In this document: in pieces, positions 40,806 through 48,130 of the stretch
How positions within the stretch are numbered: the first letter of the stretch is position 1
How the letters are laid out: every line of letters starts with the position of its first letter
DNA from: Nocardia terpenica
GTDB lineage: Bacteria > Actinomycetota > Actinomycetes > Mycobacteriales > Mycobacteriaceae
Length of the DNA stretch: 64,000 bases
Direction: 5' to 3'
Assembly (NCBI RefSeq): GCF_013186535.1
Contig: NZ_JABMCZ010000002.1
Coordinates: forward strand, 1,488,001-1,552,000
The notes under the pieces: generated by a model
The model's input: only the letters and a program-made list of their open reading frames with translations
What the model was told of the DNA's origin: nothing
The model's database searches: none
Position numbers and translations under genes: made by a program

Positions 40806-40921
40806 AGGTTTCCCCATTTTCCGTGTCCGTGACGGGCGGGTGGCCACGCGACGACGGACAGTCGTCCGGCCCAGAATCCGGTGCAGACTAGGGTCAAGAC
40901 AGCAAGAACAGTGGAGGTCAT
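40802..40921 (-). CDS. Single-span membrane micro-protein
   Basis: 39 residues, MTSTVLAVLTLVCTGFWAGRLSVVAW..., with one transmembrane helix then a His/Gly/Lys tail. Start overlaps the upstream stop (ATGA) and its own stop overlaps the next ATG, so it fills the gap exactly. Confidence 0.65.
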   Translation of the reverse strand: MTSTVLAVLTLVCTGFWAGRLSVVAWPPARHGHGKWGNL

Positions 40922-41958
40922 GTCGCCTGCTCGGTATCGGTGGAGTCGCTGTCGGCGGTGTGGCCCGATGACTCTCCCTCAGCAGCGGCCTGCTCCCGCA
41001 GTGCCTTCAGGTATCGCCAGCGCTGTGCTGCCGCACGTTCGACGCGGAGTTGACGGCCGTATATGGCGCGGAACTCCTTGGTGACCTCTTCGACGGTGTC
41101 CAGGTCGGTGGCTGCGTCGATCTTCATGAGGGTGGACTCTTCCGACACCTTCAGATCGCGAACGTACGCCGACGCCGGATCGCAGCGCATGTAGTCGAAG
41201 ATCAGCCATTCCAGTGAGAAATCGGGTTTGACGAGGGGCTTGTCCACCCCTGGGCGGATTCCTGCGTGGACGCTGCGCACACCGACTACGGTCGGTGGCT
41301 CTGTCCGGCGCAACCGCACCCATCCTGTGGACTCGAACCCGATATTTTTCGATGCTTCTACCTTCCATTCCCTTTGTCCCTCAATCGGATTCCCGTCGTC
41401 CCCGATAGCGGACACCTCTTTGCCGCGGGCGGTTATCACGACGATGCCGGGAAAGGTCATCAGCAGATCCATCAGCGTCTGGTTGCGAGCGTGGGTGTCG
41501 TTCCAGAAGGTGGGCGCGGCCCTGACCGGTGCGTCCGGGTCGGCGGCGCGCTGCCTCTGGCCCGAACGTGACTTCTGGGCACGCTGATGGGTCCATTCCT
41601 TGAGCTGCTGCCAGATGTTGGTCATGGAGTCGATGACCAACAGGGTCGGTTTTCCGCCGTCGGCGACGTCGACGCTGGCAGCTTGGCGGCGCACAGCCCG
41701 CACCTGGGCGAGGATGTCGTCGAAGGTGCCGTCGTGCTCGATCACGAGGTAATCCGCGCCGGGGATGGCGTAGTACTCATCGGCGGCTCCTTCGCCGACA
41801 TCGATCCAGAACCTCTCGCCGAGGCCCTCATGTGCGGTGAATTGTGCTGCTGCCCAGCTCTTTCCAGCTTTGTCTTCACCTTCGAGCAGGATCAGCGGCC
41901 AGGGCACGGCGCCAGTAGGTCTGCGGGTCTTGATGCCGAAATCGTTGGGGTCGGCCAT
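40918..41958 (-). CDS. RecA-like ATPase, Sak4-type recombinase candidate
   Basis: 346 residues from ATG 41958. Walker A LLEGEDKAGKSWAAAQF (residues ~23-40) and Walker B TLLVIDSMTNIWQQL (~105) of the RecA core, as in the Sak4 single-strand-annealing/ATPase family of phages. The C-terminal 100 residues are helical and charged. Likely works with RusA (48989-49396) in phage recombination or replication. Confidence 0.75.
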   Translation of the reverse strand: MADPNDFGIKTRRPTGAVPWPLILLEGEDKAGKSWAAAQFTAHEGLGERFWIDVGEGAADEYYAIPGADYLVIEHDGTFDDILAQVRAVRRQAASVDVADGGKPTLLVIDSMTNIWQQLKEWTHQRAQKSRSGQRQRAADPDAPVRAAPTFWNDTHARNQTLMDLLMTFPGIVVITARGKEVSAIGDDGNPIEGQREWKVEASKNIGFESTGWVRLRRTEPPTVVGVRSVHAGIRPGVDKPLVKPDFSLEWLIFDYMRCDPASAYVRDLKVSEESTLMKIDAATDLDTVEEVTKEFRAIYGRQLRVERAAAQRWRYLKALREQAAAEGESSGHTADSDSTDTEQAT

Positions 41959-42036
41959 GAATGCGGTCTCCGAAAGGCATGGTCGGGACCGGCGTGACCG
42001 TGTGGCGGTCACGCCGATGCGATGTGTCGGATATGT

Positions 42037-42339
42037 CTAGGCGGCGGTGGGCAATTCGGTCGGCGGGAGCGGTTCTGGCTGGCGCTTGGCCCGCTGGCCG
42101 AGCGGTTCGCCGTCGTTGGCCCGGCGGCGATGCTGGTAATCAGCCTGGTAGCGCGTCATATCCGCGCTGCACGTGTCGCACTGGCAGCCCCACCCGGTGT
42201 AGGTGCTGTACCCGTGGGAGGGGGCATGGGGATGGAAACGGCGGCCGTTCGCACCGATGACGCATTCGGCGCGGCGGCTCAGTACCCGGGCGCGGCGGGC
42301 AGCGCTGCGGCGGTCGACCGGTCGCTCCTTGCCCGTCAT
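42037..42339 (-). CDS. Small Cys-motif phage protein
   Basis: 100 residues. HGYSTYTGWGCQCDTCSADMTRYQADYQHRRR is a recurrent actinophage motif (HG-x-S-T-Y-x-x-W-G-C-x-C-x-x-C), likely zinc binding and possibly nucleic-acid binding. ATGA overlap with the upstream gene. Confidence 0.65.
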   Translation of the reverse strand: MTGKERPVDRRSAARRARVLSRRAECVIGANGRRFHPHAPSHGYSTYTGWGCQCDTCSADMTRYQADYQHRRRANDGEPLGQRAKRQPEPLPPTELPTAA

Positions 42340-42893
42340 GGAGTCTCCTCCGCCGAGGCTGGGGGTGCGGCGGGCAGCGCCAATACGGCAGTGAGGTCGA
42401 GGACCTTGTCACGGATCATGGCGGCGACCTCGGCGACCGCGTCGACGTCCTTCTGACGTTCGAAACGGGCATGCGGATCACCGACGTGGACGGCGATACC
42501 GGGCGGTAGCGGTTTGCCCGCTGTGGCCGCAGCTTTCGCTGCTTGCTCGACCGTCTTCATCCACTGCCGGGTCAACTGCGGCACCATCTCGAGCGCCTCT
42601 TCAGGGTCTGCGTTGTAGTTGTCGCGCAGCCACGCCACGACGGCCGCCGGATCGGTAACCATGACGGAGGTGCTTCCCTCGACGACGGACACGGCACCGA
42701 GCCGGATCGGGTCACCGTTGCTGTCCCGGCGGTGAGAGGTGACGATTCGGCGTTCCCCGCTCAGGTGGGACTGTGCGAACTCAGCCTTTCCCGTTCTGAA
42801 GACATCGGTGGCGGCGGTGCCGAGCACCCCAGCGACGGCGATGCGCAGTGTCAGCTCGTCGGCGCGCTGAGCGGACTGATCGGGCACGGCCAT
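42336..42893 (-). CDS. Hypothetical phage early protein
   Basis: 185 residues from ATG 42893 (TGATG overlap with the upstream gene). Residues ~40-100 form strands (ERRIVTSHRRDSNGDPIRLGAVSVVEGSTSVMVTDPAAVVAWLRDN), followed by a helix with MVPQLTRQWMKTVEQAAKAAA and a third region containing VHVGDPHARFERQKDVDAVAEVAAMIRDKVLDL. Not recognised; sits between membrane and Cys proteins upstream of the Sak4-like gene. Confidence 0.65.
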   Translation of the reverse strand: MAVPDQSAQRADELTLRIAVAGVLGTAATDVFRTGKAEFAQSHLSGERRIVTSHRRDSNGDPIRLGAVSVVEGSTSVMVTDPAAVVAWLRDNYNADPEEALEMVPQLTRQWMKTVEQAAKAAATAGKPLPPGIAVHVGDPHARFERQKDVDAVAEVAAMIRDKVLDLTAVLALPAAPPASAEETP

Positions 42894-43162
42894 CACCGCG
42901 CCAGCTGGGCAACGGCTGCGGCCAGGCCGGTCCCGGCGAGCCCCTCCAGGATCAGCAGCATCACGATGGCCGCCAGGAGCGCGCCGACAAGAACGCTCCC
43001 GACGAGACTGGCTGCGGCAACTCGTCGCCGAGGCATCCAGTAGCTGTCCGGGCGGAATGCTTCGCCGCCGATCGCCGTGTGAGCGAGCCGTGGTAGATAG
43101 GTATGACGGTGTTCGCGTCTGGATGTACGATGGGCGCGACCCGTCGATTGCAAGGCGTTCAT
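42893..43162 (-). CDS. Small membrane protein, first gene of a leftward operon
   Basis: 89 residues from ATG 43162 (AAGG ten bases upstream, same leader as ATG 39414; ATG 43186 is less likely). Basic N-terminus and one long hydrophobic helix (AAASLVGSVLVGALLAAIVMLLILEGLAG). Possibly two closely packed segments. Function unknown. Confidence 0.6.
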   Translation of the reverse strand: MNALQSTGRAHRTSRREHRHTYLPRLAHTAIGGEAFRPDSYWMPRRRVAAASLVGSVLVGALLAAIVMLLILEGLAGTGLAAAVAQLAR

Positions 43163-43491
43163 TTGCGTGGGCCTTCTTCTCGACATGGTTAATCGAGAGC
43201 CCGATCCGCGACCCTATGGCGTAGGGAAATGTCGCGGTCGGGCTTTCTCGTTCTCGCTGGTAAGACTGGGATCTGATCTCGGCCGTCGTCGCGTCAGCTG
43301 ATGATGCAACCCACCTGGAGTTACCAACCAACACACAATAACCCTCTGATTTGGATTGCACAACCATCACACAACCAAGCTCAAAAATCGGCATCTACCA
43401 GCGGATATGACAGATTTCATCCGCGGGTAGCATGGCGATCCGCCGGTGTGCACGAGCCCAACGGATACACAACACTGCTAGCCTCGTGGGT
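43163..43491. promoter_or_regulatory. Divergent control region with ACAACCA repeats
   Basis: Separates the leftward operon (43162) from the rightward repressor gene (43492). Contains the leader motif CCCTACGCCATA (43211-43230, minus strand), AGTTACCAACCA (43319-43330) and CACAACCATCACACAAC (43359-43375) followed by ACAACCAAG. The same repeats occur at 7097-7145. Low GC between 43300 and 43400 fits promoters in both directions. Confidence 0.6.
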
Positions 43492-43875
43492 ATGGAGGAC
43501 ACCGTCACCGACTTCGATAAGGCGCGTGCGGCGGGCCAGATCCTCAAAGACGCCCGGATCCAAGCCGACCTGACGAGGCAACAGATGGCCGACGCGGCAC
43601 GCCTGTCCTCGTCGCGAGTCGAGCAGATCGAGCACGGCCGCGCTCATCATCGCGGCGAACTACGTCCCACACGGCCCAGCCGCAGCGTGCTGATCCGATG
43701 GTTCGCTGCTCTCGGGCTCGACACAGACCGCGCCGACCGTGTGCTGAGTCTGTTCGGACATGCTCCGCTTGTTCCCGACGACGAGGTCGTCTACCTAGGT
43801 GACTTGGCCCAGGATCAGCAACGGCAGATCCGGAACATAATCGCCGAGTTCCGCAGCGCGACACAGCGAAAGTAA
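43492..43875 (+). CDS. XRE-family regulator, probable immunity repressor
   Basis: 127 residues from ATG 43492. HTH at residues ~14-45 (GQILKDARIQADLTRQQMADAARLSSSRVEQIEHGR). The rest is helical. Only eight bases before the ImmA-like gene, the ImmR-ImmA arrangement of inducible elements. The ATG lies close to a TGCTAGCCT -10-like box, so the message may be nearly leaderless. The ACAACCA repeats upstream are candidate autoregulatory sites. Confidence 0.7.
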   Translation: MEDTVTDFDKARAAGQILKDARIQADLTRQQMADAARLSSSRVEQIEHGRAHHRGELRPTRPSRSVLIRWFAALGLDTDRADRVLSLFGHAPLVPDDEVVYLGDLAQDQQRQIRNIIAEFRSATQRK

Positions 43876-43883
43876 GCCGCCGG

Positions 43884-44459
43884 ATGACGCGCAATCGCCA
43901 CTACAGCCTATTAGCAGGTCACGGTGTTTTCCGGCGTGTCGACTCCTACGGCCGAGCCGATCGGCTCGGCCTGGACATCATCTATGGTGACCTCGGTCCA
44001 GGCGTCGGGTCGATGCTCGGGCGCGCAGACGGTGTGATCCTCGTCGGCGATGACCTCACGGAGATCGAAGCCCACGACCACGTCACCCACCAGATCGAGC
44101 ACTATGTTCGTCTTCCTCGCCGGGGAGAATCGGCCGAGCATTTCGAGGCACGAATCCGCCGTCACACCGCCCGAACACTGGTCACGATGGACACCTTCCT
44201 TGCCGCGGTCCGTGCCGACAGCGCCTCCGACGACGCCGAAGTCGATGCGACTGCTGTCGCTGACCTGCTCGGTGTCCAGGTGACCACCCTCCTCGACCGG
44301 ATCCAGGCCCCGACCCGCCGTGAACTCACCGCCAGCGGCAGTGCCGCCAGCCGCCTCACCTGGCCCTCACTGACCGGATCACCATATCGATGCATCCGAG
44401 ACTGCGAGCACACTCCACGGCTGATCGACCGGATCCGGCACTCATTGCACCTCTATTGA
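43884..44459 (+). CDS. ImmA/IrrE-like protein with altered metal site
   Basis: 191 residues. GADGVILVGDDLTEIEAHDHVTHQIEHYVRLP corresponds to the strand and zinc helix of ImmA/IrrE peptidases, but the usual H-E-x-x-H reads H-Q-I-E-H, so the catalytic Glu is Gln. The following region (ARTLVTMDTFLAAVRADSAS ... ATAVADLLGVQVTTLLDRI) fits the ImmA helical part. Partner of the XRE regulator. It may be catalytically weak or act as a non-proteolytic antirepressor; family call by pattern only. Confidence 0.6.
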   Translation: MTRNRHYSLLAGHGVFRRVDSYGRADRLGLDIIYGDLGPGVGSMLGRADGVILVGDDLTEIEAHDHVTHQIEHYVRLPRRGESAEHFEARIRRHTARTLVTMDTFLAAVRADSASDDAEVDATAVADLLGVQVTTLLDRIQAPTRRELTASGSAASRLTWPSLTGSPYRCIRDCEHTPRLIDRIRHSLHLY

Positions 44460-44511
44460 CGGATGTCCTCGCACGCCAAGGATTGGGCGTTTCGGACATA
44501 GCGGTTCCTCG

Positions 44512-45066
44512 TCAGTGCTGAATCTGCTCAAGTTGTTCTAGGTACTCGGAGGCCACGCGGAGGGATTCGGTCTGGCTGGTGATCTGCCGTCGGATGGCAG
44601 CGATGCAGGTGCGGGCGTGAGCGAGCTTGGCGATATGCAGCCGTTGCGGGGTGTGCCAGTAGCTCAGAACCGCCTCGGCCAGTCGTTCGAGGGACGCGTG
44701 GCTGCGCATCGGGGCGGTCTCGACGCTGCCGTGACGGCGATACTCGACAAAATAGATGTTGCCCTGAATGTGGTAGGAGTCGTATCGATCGAGTTCCGCC
44801 CAAATCCGTGCAGCGCCAGAGTATTTGCCGCGCTGGCTGCCATCGCTGCCGTCGAGATAGATCATTTTCCGGTTGATGGTGCCGTCCTCCAGGCGCACGG
44901 TGGGGGCGTAGTTGATGTACAGCTGCCAGCCACCGCCGGTCGGGGCTTCCAGGACGTAGGGGTCGTAGCGGACGCTGACTCGTCCGCAGATCGGACCGGA
45001 CACGGCGAGCACGGTGTCGCCGCGGGGTGTCCGTATCGATGTTTCGGCGAGGGTGATGTCCGACAT
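44512..45066 (-). CDS. Hypothetical phage protein
   Basis: 184 residues from ATG 45066 (GGGAG six bases upstream). Beta-rich N-terminal half (TVLAVSGPICGRVSVRYDPYVLEAPTGGGWQLYINYAPTVRLEDGTI) and a helical C-terminus (RLHIAKLAHARTCIAAIRRQITSQTESLRVASEYLEQLEQIQH) that may be a coiled coil. Last gene of the 47.5-44.5 kb leftward operon, after the hairpin at 45087-45118. Confidence 0.65.
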   Translation of the reverse strand: MSDITLAETSIRTPRGDTVLAVSGPICGRVSVRYDPYVLEAPTGGGWQLYINYAPTVRLEDGTINRKMIYLDGSDGSQRGKYSGAARIWAELDRYDSYHIQGNIYFVEYRRHGSVETAPMRSHASLERLAEAVLSYWHTPQRLHIAKLAHARTCIAAIRRQITSQTESLRVASEYLEQLEQIQH

Positions 45067-45086
45067 GAGTACTCCCAGATCGTCGG

Positions 45087-45118
45087 GCCCGGCGGCGGGC
45101 TTGGGCACGCCGCCGGGC
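45087..45118 (-). terminator. Perfect 10-bp hairpin between two leftward genes
   Basis: GCCCGGCGGC (45087-45096) and GCCGCCGGGC (45109-45118), 12-nt loop, six bases after the stop at 45125. Possible attenuator. Confidence 0.6.
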
Positions 45119-45124
45119 AGTGGG

Positions 45125-45766
45125 TCAGTTGCTGCGGGTTTCGGAGATGTAGGCGGCGATCCGCTCGACCAGGCCGAGAGTGTGGGCGTGGTCCACATCG
45201 ACGACGAGGCGTGTGCCGTCGATGACCGTGGCGCTCTGATCCCCGCCGAGGCTGTGGTCGGTCAGGGCCTGTACGAATCGCACGCCAGCACCGTCGAGCG
45301 TCATCTGTACCCGCCCGGCATCGACGAACACATCAGCTGCCGCTGACCCGAAGAGGCGCTCGGCGATGTTGGCCGCCAGTTCTCGACTCCCCACGGCTTG
45401 GCGTGTTTCTTCTGCCTCGGCGTCGATCGCTGTGGTCAGTATGGATTCGTAGCTAGCGGGATCCTCCTTATTGAGGAACGCTTCGGTGATCTGGGCGCAG
45501 ATCCGGTCGTCCGGGGTGTCGGCTGCAATATTCAGGTGGTGGTCGAGCTGATCCGGGCCGACGAAGCGGTGAAGGTCGTTGGGGACCACGGCTCTGATAC
45601 GAAGGTCACCAGACTGGTATTCGCTGATGACCATGCAGCGGCGCATCGCGGCCCGCAACACGGCTTCGTTCATGGCGAGCGACTGGGTCGCCACCCAGTC
45701 GCCGCCGAGGTGGCGAGCGATGGTGTAGGCGCGGCTGAGAATGGTGGGATGGTTGGGATCGCTCAT
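45125..45766 (-). CDS. Hypothetical phage protein
   Basis: 213 residues from ATG 45766 (GAGGAAACGAGATC upstream). Helical N-terminal half (RAYTIARHLGGDWVATQSLAMNEAVLRAAMRR) and a C-terminal part with strands (VFVDAGRVQMTLDGAGVRFV ... ATVIDGTRLVVDVDHAHTLG). Coupled by ATGA to the upstream gene. No family recognised. Confidence 0.65.
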   Translation of the reverse strand: MSDPNHPTILSRAYTIARHLGGDWVATQSLAMNEAVLRAAMRRCMVISEYQSGDLRIRAVVPNDLHRFVGPDQLDHHLNIAADTPDDRICAQITEAFLNKEDPASYESILTTAIDAEAEETRQAVGSRELAANIAERLFGSAAADVFVDAGRVQMTLDGAGVRFVQALTDHSLGGDQSATVIDGTRLVVDVDHAHTLGLVERIAAYISETRSN

Positions 45767-46026
45767 GATCTCGTTTCCTCGGTGATATAGGCGGGGTCGC
45801 AGGGAACGAACGCCGACCAGGCGGCGAGGTTCGTCCTCGACGGAGGTGTGTTGTGATGCGCTGCAAGCCCTTTGCCGCAGACGCAGATCTGTAGCTGATG
45901 GCCGGTCGGCGTTACCGACTCCGGCCGGACGTGTTCCAGCCGGTGGTAGCCGGAGTAGTCCGGGTCGATCAGGTGTAGCGGATGTGCGGTCGTATCGGGG
46001 ATCGAGTGACCTCGAGGACCACCCAT
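45763..46026 (-). CDS. Small phage protein with CxC motif
   Basis: 87 residues. Core HLIDPDYSGYHRLEHVRPESVTPTGHQLQICVCGKGLAAHH with a C-V-C pair and several His, perhaps metal binding. It begins inside the end of the 44-residue upstream gene; the exact start is uncertain. Confidence 0.55.
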   Translation of the reverse strand: MGGPRGHSIPDTTAHPLHLIDPDYSGYHRLEHVRPESVTPTGHQLQICVCGKGLAAHHNTPPSRTNLAAWSAFVPCDPAYITEETRS

Positions 46027-46103
46027 TCACCGTGATCGACTCGGATCGACCCGTGGTATCTGACGAGATCGCCGGGCTTCAGCTCGTCTGACCTTTCGGA
46101 CAT
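45969..46103 (-). CDS. Small phage protein (beta barrel-like)
   Basis: 44 residues (MSERSDELKPGDLVRYHGSIRVDHGEWVVLEVTRS...) with AAGGA five bases before ATG 46103. LKPGDLVRYHG is a typical small beta-barrel opening. No family. Confidence 0.6.
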   Translation of the reverse strand: MSERSDELKPGDLVRYHGSIRVDHGEWVVLEVTRSPIRPHIRYT

Positions 46104-46144
46104 AGGTGTCCTTGCGGATCGGAGTTGGCCGCTGTAGCGGCTAT

Positions 46145-46338
46145 TCAGCGCGAGTCCTGGTCGGCCTCGTCCAAGGCGATCTCAGGTGTGTCGGTGACAC
46201 GTCCGTCGGTGACGTATCCGTCGAGATCCAGGCGTAGCCATATCGCGTTGGAGGGCAGCGTGATCACCAGGTATTCGGCACCTGAAACGCGTTTGTCGAA
46301 GAAGTGGCTCACATCGGTGCGGTGAAAGGTCCAGCCGT
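46145..46338 (-). pseudogene. 3' part of a small early gene split by the IS630 element
   Basis: 194 bases encoding the end of a protein whose first 25 bases lie at 47504-47528, across the IS. Removing the element and one TA joins them in frame into an uninterrupted 72-residue protein beginning MDVETAAANGWTFHRTDVSH and ending DEADQDSR. It would be the first gene of the leftward operon, just behind the divergent promoter at 47.5-47.7 kb. No family recognised. Confidence 0.75.
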
Positions 46339-46340
46339 TA

Positions 46341-46363
46341 CAGAGGCTGATTTCGTGTTGTCG
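46341..46363. repeat. IS630 terminal inverted repeat, left
   Basis: Starts CAGAGGCTGATTTCGTG; matches the right repeat in 21 of 23 positions. TA duplication immediately outside. Confidence 0.8.
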
Positions 46364-46960
46364 TCATGATCGTTTCGGGGTGGGTGTGAGTCCGGTTGCG
46401 GTGAGGCAGCCGTCGATCAGGTTGGGGTGGTAGCCGATGCGGTGCAGGTCGCTGCGCACGATGCGCATGAGGTGGTCGGGGTCGGTGATGATGCGGTTGG
46501 CCAGCCGGCCTCGCCGCAGTAGTGACCAGATGCCTTCGGTCGGATTCAGATCGGGCGCGTAGGCGGGCAGTTGGTAGACAGTGAGCCAGTCGTGGCCGGT
46601 GACGAATCGGCGCATGCCGGCGGTGAGGTGGGTGTTGAGGTTGTCCCAGCAGACCACGATCGGCCCGCCGAGTTGCCGGTGGGCGGCGATGAGCAGGTCC
46701 CGGTAGTCGGTCCAGGCGAAGCTCTTCCTGCCCGAACTATTTCGGTCGTGCCGATACGGTCGCCAGATCAGCCGGGACCGATGGCCGGGCTTGTAGCAGG
46801 TCAGCGCGGCGATCGATATCCGGCGGGTGGTTCGGCCCCGGACCCGCACGATCGGGGTGTGCCCGCGTGGCGCCCAGGTCCGTGCGGTCGGCGGCGTCAT
46901 CGTGAACCCGGCTTCGTCTTCGAACACGACCCAGGCTCCGAGCGCCGCCGCGGCGGTTTT
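46364..46960 (-). CDS. IS630 transposase, catalytic part (frame B)
   Basis: C-terminal catalytic half of the transposase, read after a -1 shift from frame A near 46957-46961. DDE residues: VVFEDEAGF (first Asp), VVCWDNLNTHL (second Asp) and DLNPTEGIWSLL (Glu). Ends TPTPKRS just inside the left terminal repeat. The junction restores the family's WPHVK-T-A-A sequence. Confidence 0.8.
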   Translation of the reverse strand, partial: KTAAAALGAWVVFEDEAGFTMTPPTARTWAPRGHTPIVRVRGRTTRRISIAALTCYKPGHRSRLIWRPYRHDRNSSGRKSFAWTDYRDLLIAAHRQLGGPIVVCWDNLNTHLTAGMRRFVTGHDWLTVYQLPAYAPDLNPTEGIWSLLRRGRLANRIITDPDHLMRIVRSDLHRIGYHPNLIDGCLTATGLTPTPKRS

Positions 46961-47454
46961 ACGTGCGGCCACACGTCCTTCACCCACGTCGCGACCGCCG
47001 CGTCGTCGCGTTCGACCGCCCGGCGGGCAGGTTGCTGACGGCTCCACCCGTGCCGGTGCAACAACAACGACACCCCCTTGATCGTGTAGGAGATGTGGAA
47101 CCGGCGCCCGATCACGGTCTTGATCCTGGCCAGAGTCCATTTCTGGTCCGGCCAGCCGTGCTCGGCCGGGCCCTTGGCCAGCTCGTGTTCGAGTACCTGG
47201 AACTGTTCGTCGGACAGCAACGGCAGCGACGCGGGGCCCTTGGACCGCAACGCTTCCCGCCCCGCCGATCCCCACGCCTGGCGCCACCGTTGCACCGACC
47301 GCACGCTGACTCGCAGCCGGTGGGCGATCACCGCATTGTCCTCGCCCCGGGCGAAAGCGTCCGCGGCTTCCAGCCGCAACCGCTCCCGCAACATCCGTCG
47401 CTCGGCGGTCAGCCCACCGCCTTGCGGATACCGCACCCACCAGATGTACCCCAC
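46897..47454 (-). CDS. IS630 transposase, DNA-binding part (frame A)
   Basis: N-terminal half with two helix-turn-helix units: RLRLEAADAFARGEDNAVIAHRLRVSVRSVQRWRQAW and WTLARIKTVIGRRFHISYTI. In the zero frame it ends shortly after WVKDVWPHVK as KPPRRRSEPG...; a -1 slip on GTAAAAC joins it to frame B. Two-frame transposases are known in part of the IS630 family. Confidence 0.75.
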   Translation of the reverse strand: MGYIWWVRYPQGGGLTAERRMLRERLRLEAADAFARGEDNAVIAHRLRVSVRSVQRWRQAWGSAGREALRSKGPASLPLLSDEQFQVLEHELAKGPAEHGWPDQKWTLARIKTVIGRRFHISYTIKGVSLLLHRHGWSRQQPARRAVERDDAAVATWVKDVWPHVKPPRRRSEPGSCSKTKPGSR

Positions 47455-47480
47455 CCACCAGCCACGGCCGTCAAGCCCAG

Positions 47481-47503
47481 CGACAACACGAATTCAGCCG
47501 CTG
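47481..47503. repeat. IS630 terminal inverted repeat, right
   Basis: Inverse of 46341-46363 with two mismatches; TA (47504-47505) follows. Confidence 0.8.
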
Positions 47504-47528
47504 TAGCGGCCGCCGTTTCGACGTCCAT
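47504..47528 (-). pseudogene. 5' part of the IS-interrupted early gene
   Basis: ATG 47528 through the TA target site: eight codons (MDVETAAA) that continue at 46338. The ribosome-binding site TAGGAGAATT lies in the shared leader motif just upstream. Confidence 0.7.
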
Positions 47529-47695
47529 ATTCAATTCTCCTATTGGCGTAGGGGTCATTTCTGACAACAGAGAACATACTCCAACCCAGAGACAAACACA
47601 CCATTGTCGATAAGTTCTTTTTCATTGCTTTTCAAAAGACGGTGCGAGTAGGGTTTCTGGAGTCAGAAATGACCCTACGCCAATAGGACAATTTC
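47529..47695. promoter_or_regulatory. Divergent promoter region with mirrored leaders
   Basis: Two nearly identical leaders in opposite directions: minus strand 47531-47565 and plus strand 47662-47694, both GTCAGAAATGACC(C)CTACGC then CAATAGGA. Each ends at a start codon 10-12 bases away and supplies its ribosome-binding site. The ~95 bases between are AT-rich (TTCTTTTTCATTGCTTTTC) and should hold both promoters. Confidence 0.65.
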
Positions 47696-48130
47696 ATGCT
47701 GTCAATAACTCCGGTACATCAGACCATGTTCACTCGCCGACTACTGGACGACGACAACCGGCGCGACATCACCGCACGTCTGAGGTGTCGCGACGAACTC
47801 TCCCGAGGAGGAGCGGTGGAAGGCGACTGGGTGCTGATGCCCGACAGATCAATACACCGCATCGCCTATATCACCGGAAACAACGGTCACCGGAAAACGC
47901 AATTCGCTCGCGACCCAGAGCACACCTACTATCTCGAAATAAACGGCCTCATGAACTATCGGGGGAACATCGCCCCAGGGGTCCCGTTGGAAGTACTCAG
48001 AAAGACGGGGACCACGAGACCGGGACAATGTACGATCTTGCACCATCACGACACTAGGCTGATCGATTTTCTTATAGACATCGATGTATGGGTGTGCCCG
48101 CCGCTGCGTGGTGCCGGGAGGACCGCGTGA
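47696..48130 (+). CDS. Hypothetical phage protein
   Basis: 144 residues. AGGA lies nine bases before ATG 47696. Beta-type centre (GDWVLMPDRSIHRIAYITGNNGHRKTQFARDPEHTYYLE) and GTTRPGQCTILHHHD. Lower GC than its neighbours in the first 250 bases, suggesting later acquisition. No family recognised. Followed by a coupled gene (GTGA). Confidence 0.6.
   Translation: MLSITPVHQTMFTRRLLDDDNRRDITARLRCRDELSRGGAVEGDWVLMPDRSIHRIAYITGNNGHRKTQFARDPEHTYYLEINGLMNYRGNIAPGVPLEVLRKTGTTRPGQCTILHHHDTRLIDFLIDIDVWVCPPLRGAGRTA

Larger units (their letters stand above)
46341..47503 (-). mobile_element. IS630-family insertion sequence, apparently intact
   Basis: 1163 bp with 23-bp terminal inverted repeats (46341-46363 and 47481-47503; two mismatches) flanked by TA on both sides (46339-46340 and 47504-47505), the TA target duplication of IS630. 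The transposase is encoded on the minus strand in two frames. Insertion is inside a prophage early gene. Confidence 0.85.

Noticed and set aside
46128..47511. GCCGCTGTAGCGGC twice, at 46128 and at the right IS junction
   Set aside because: The second copy is created by the IS end plus target; the fully restored gene and TA duplication explain the insertion without it.
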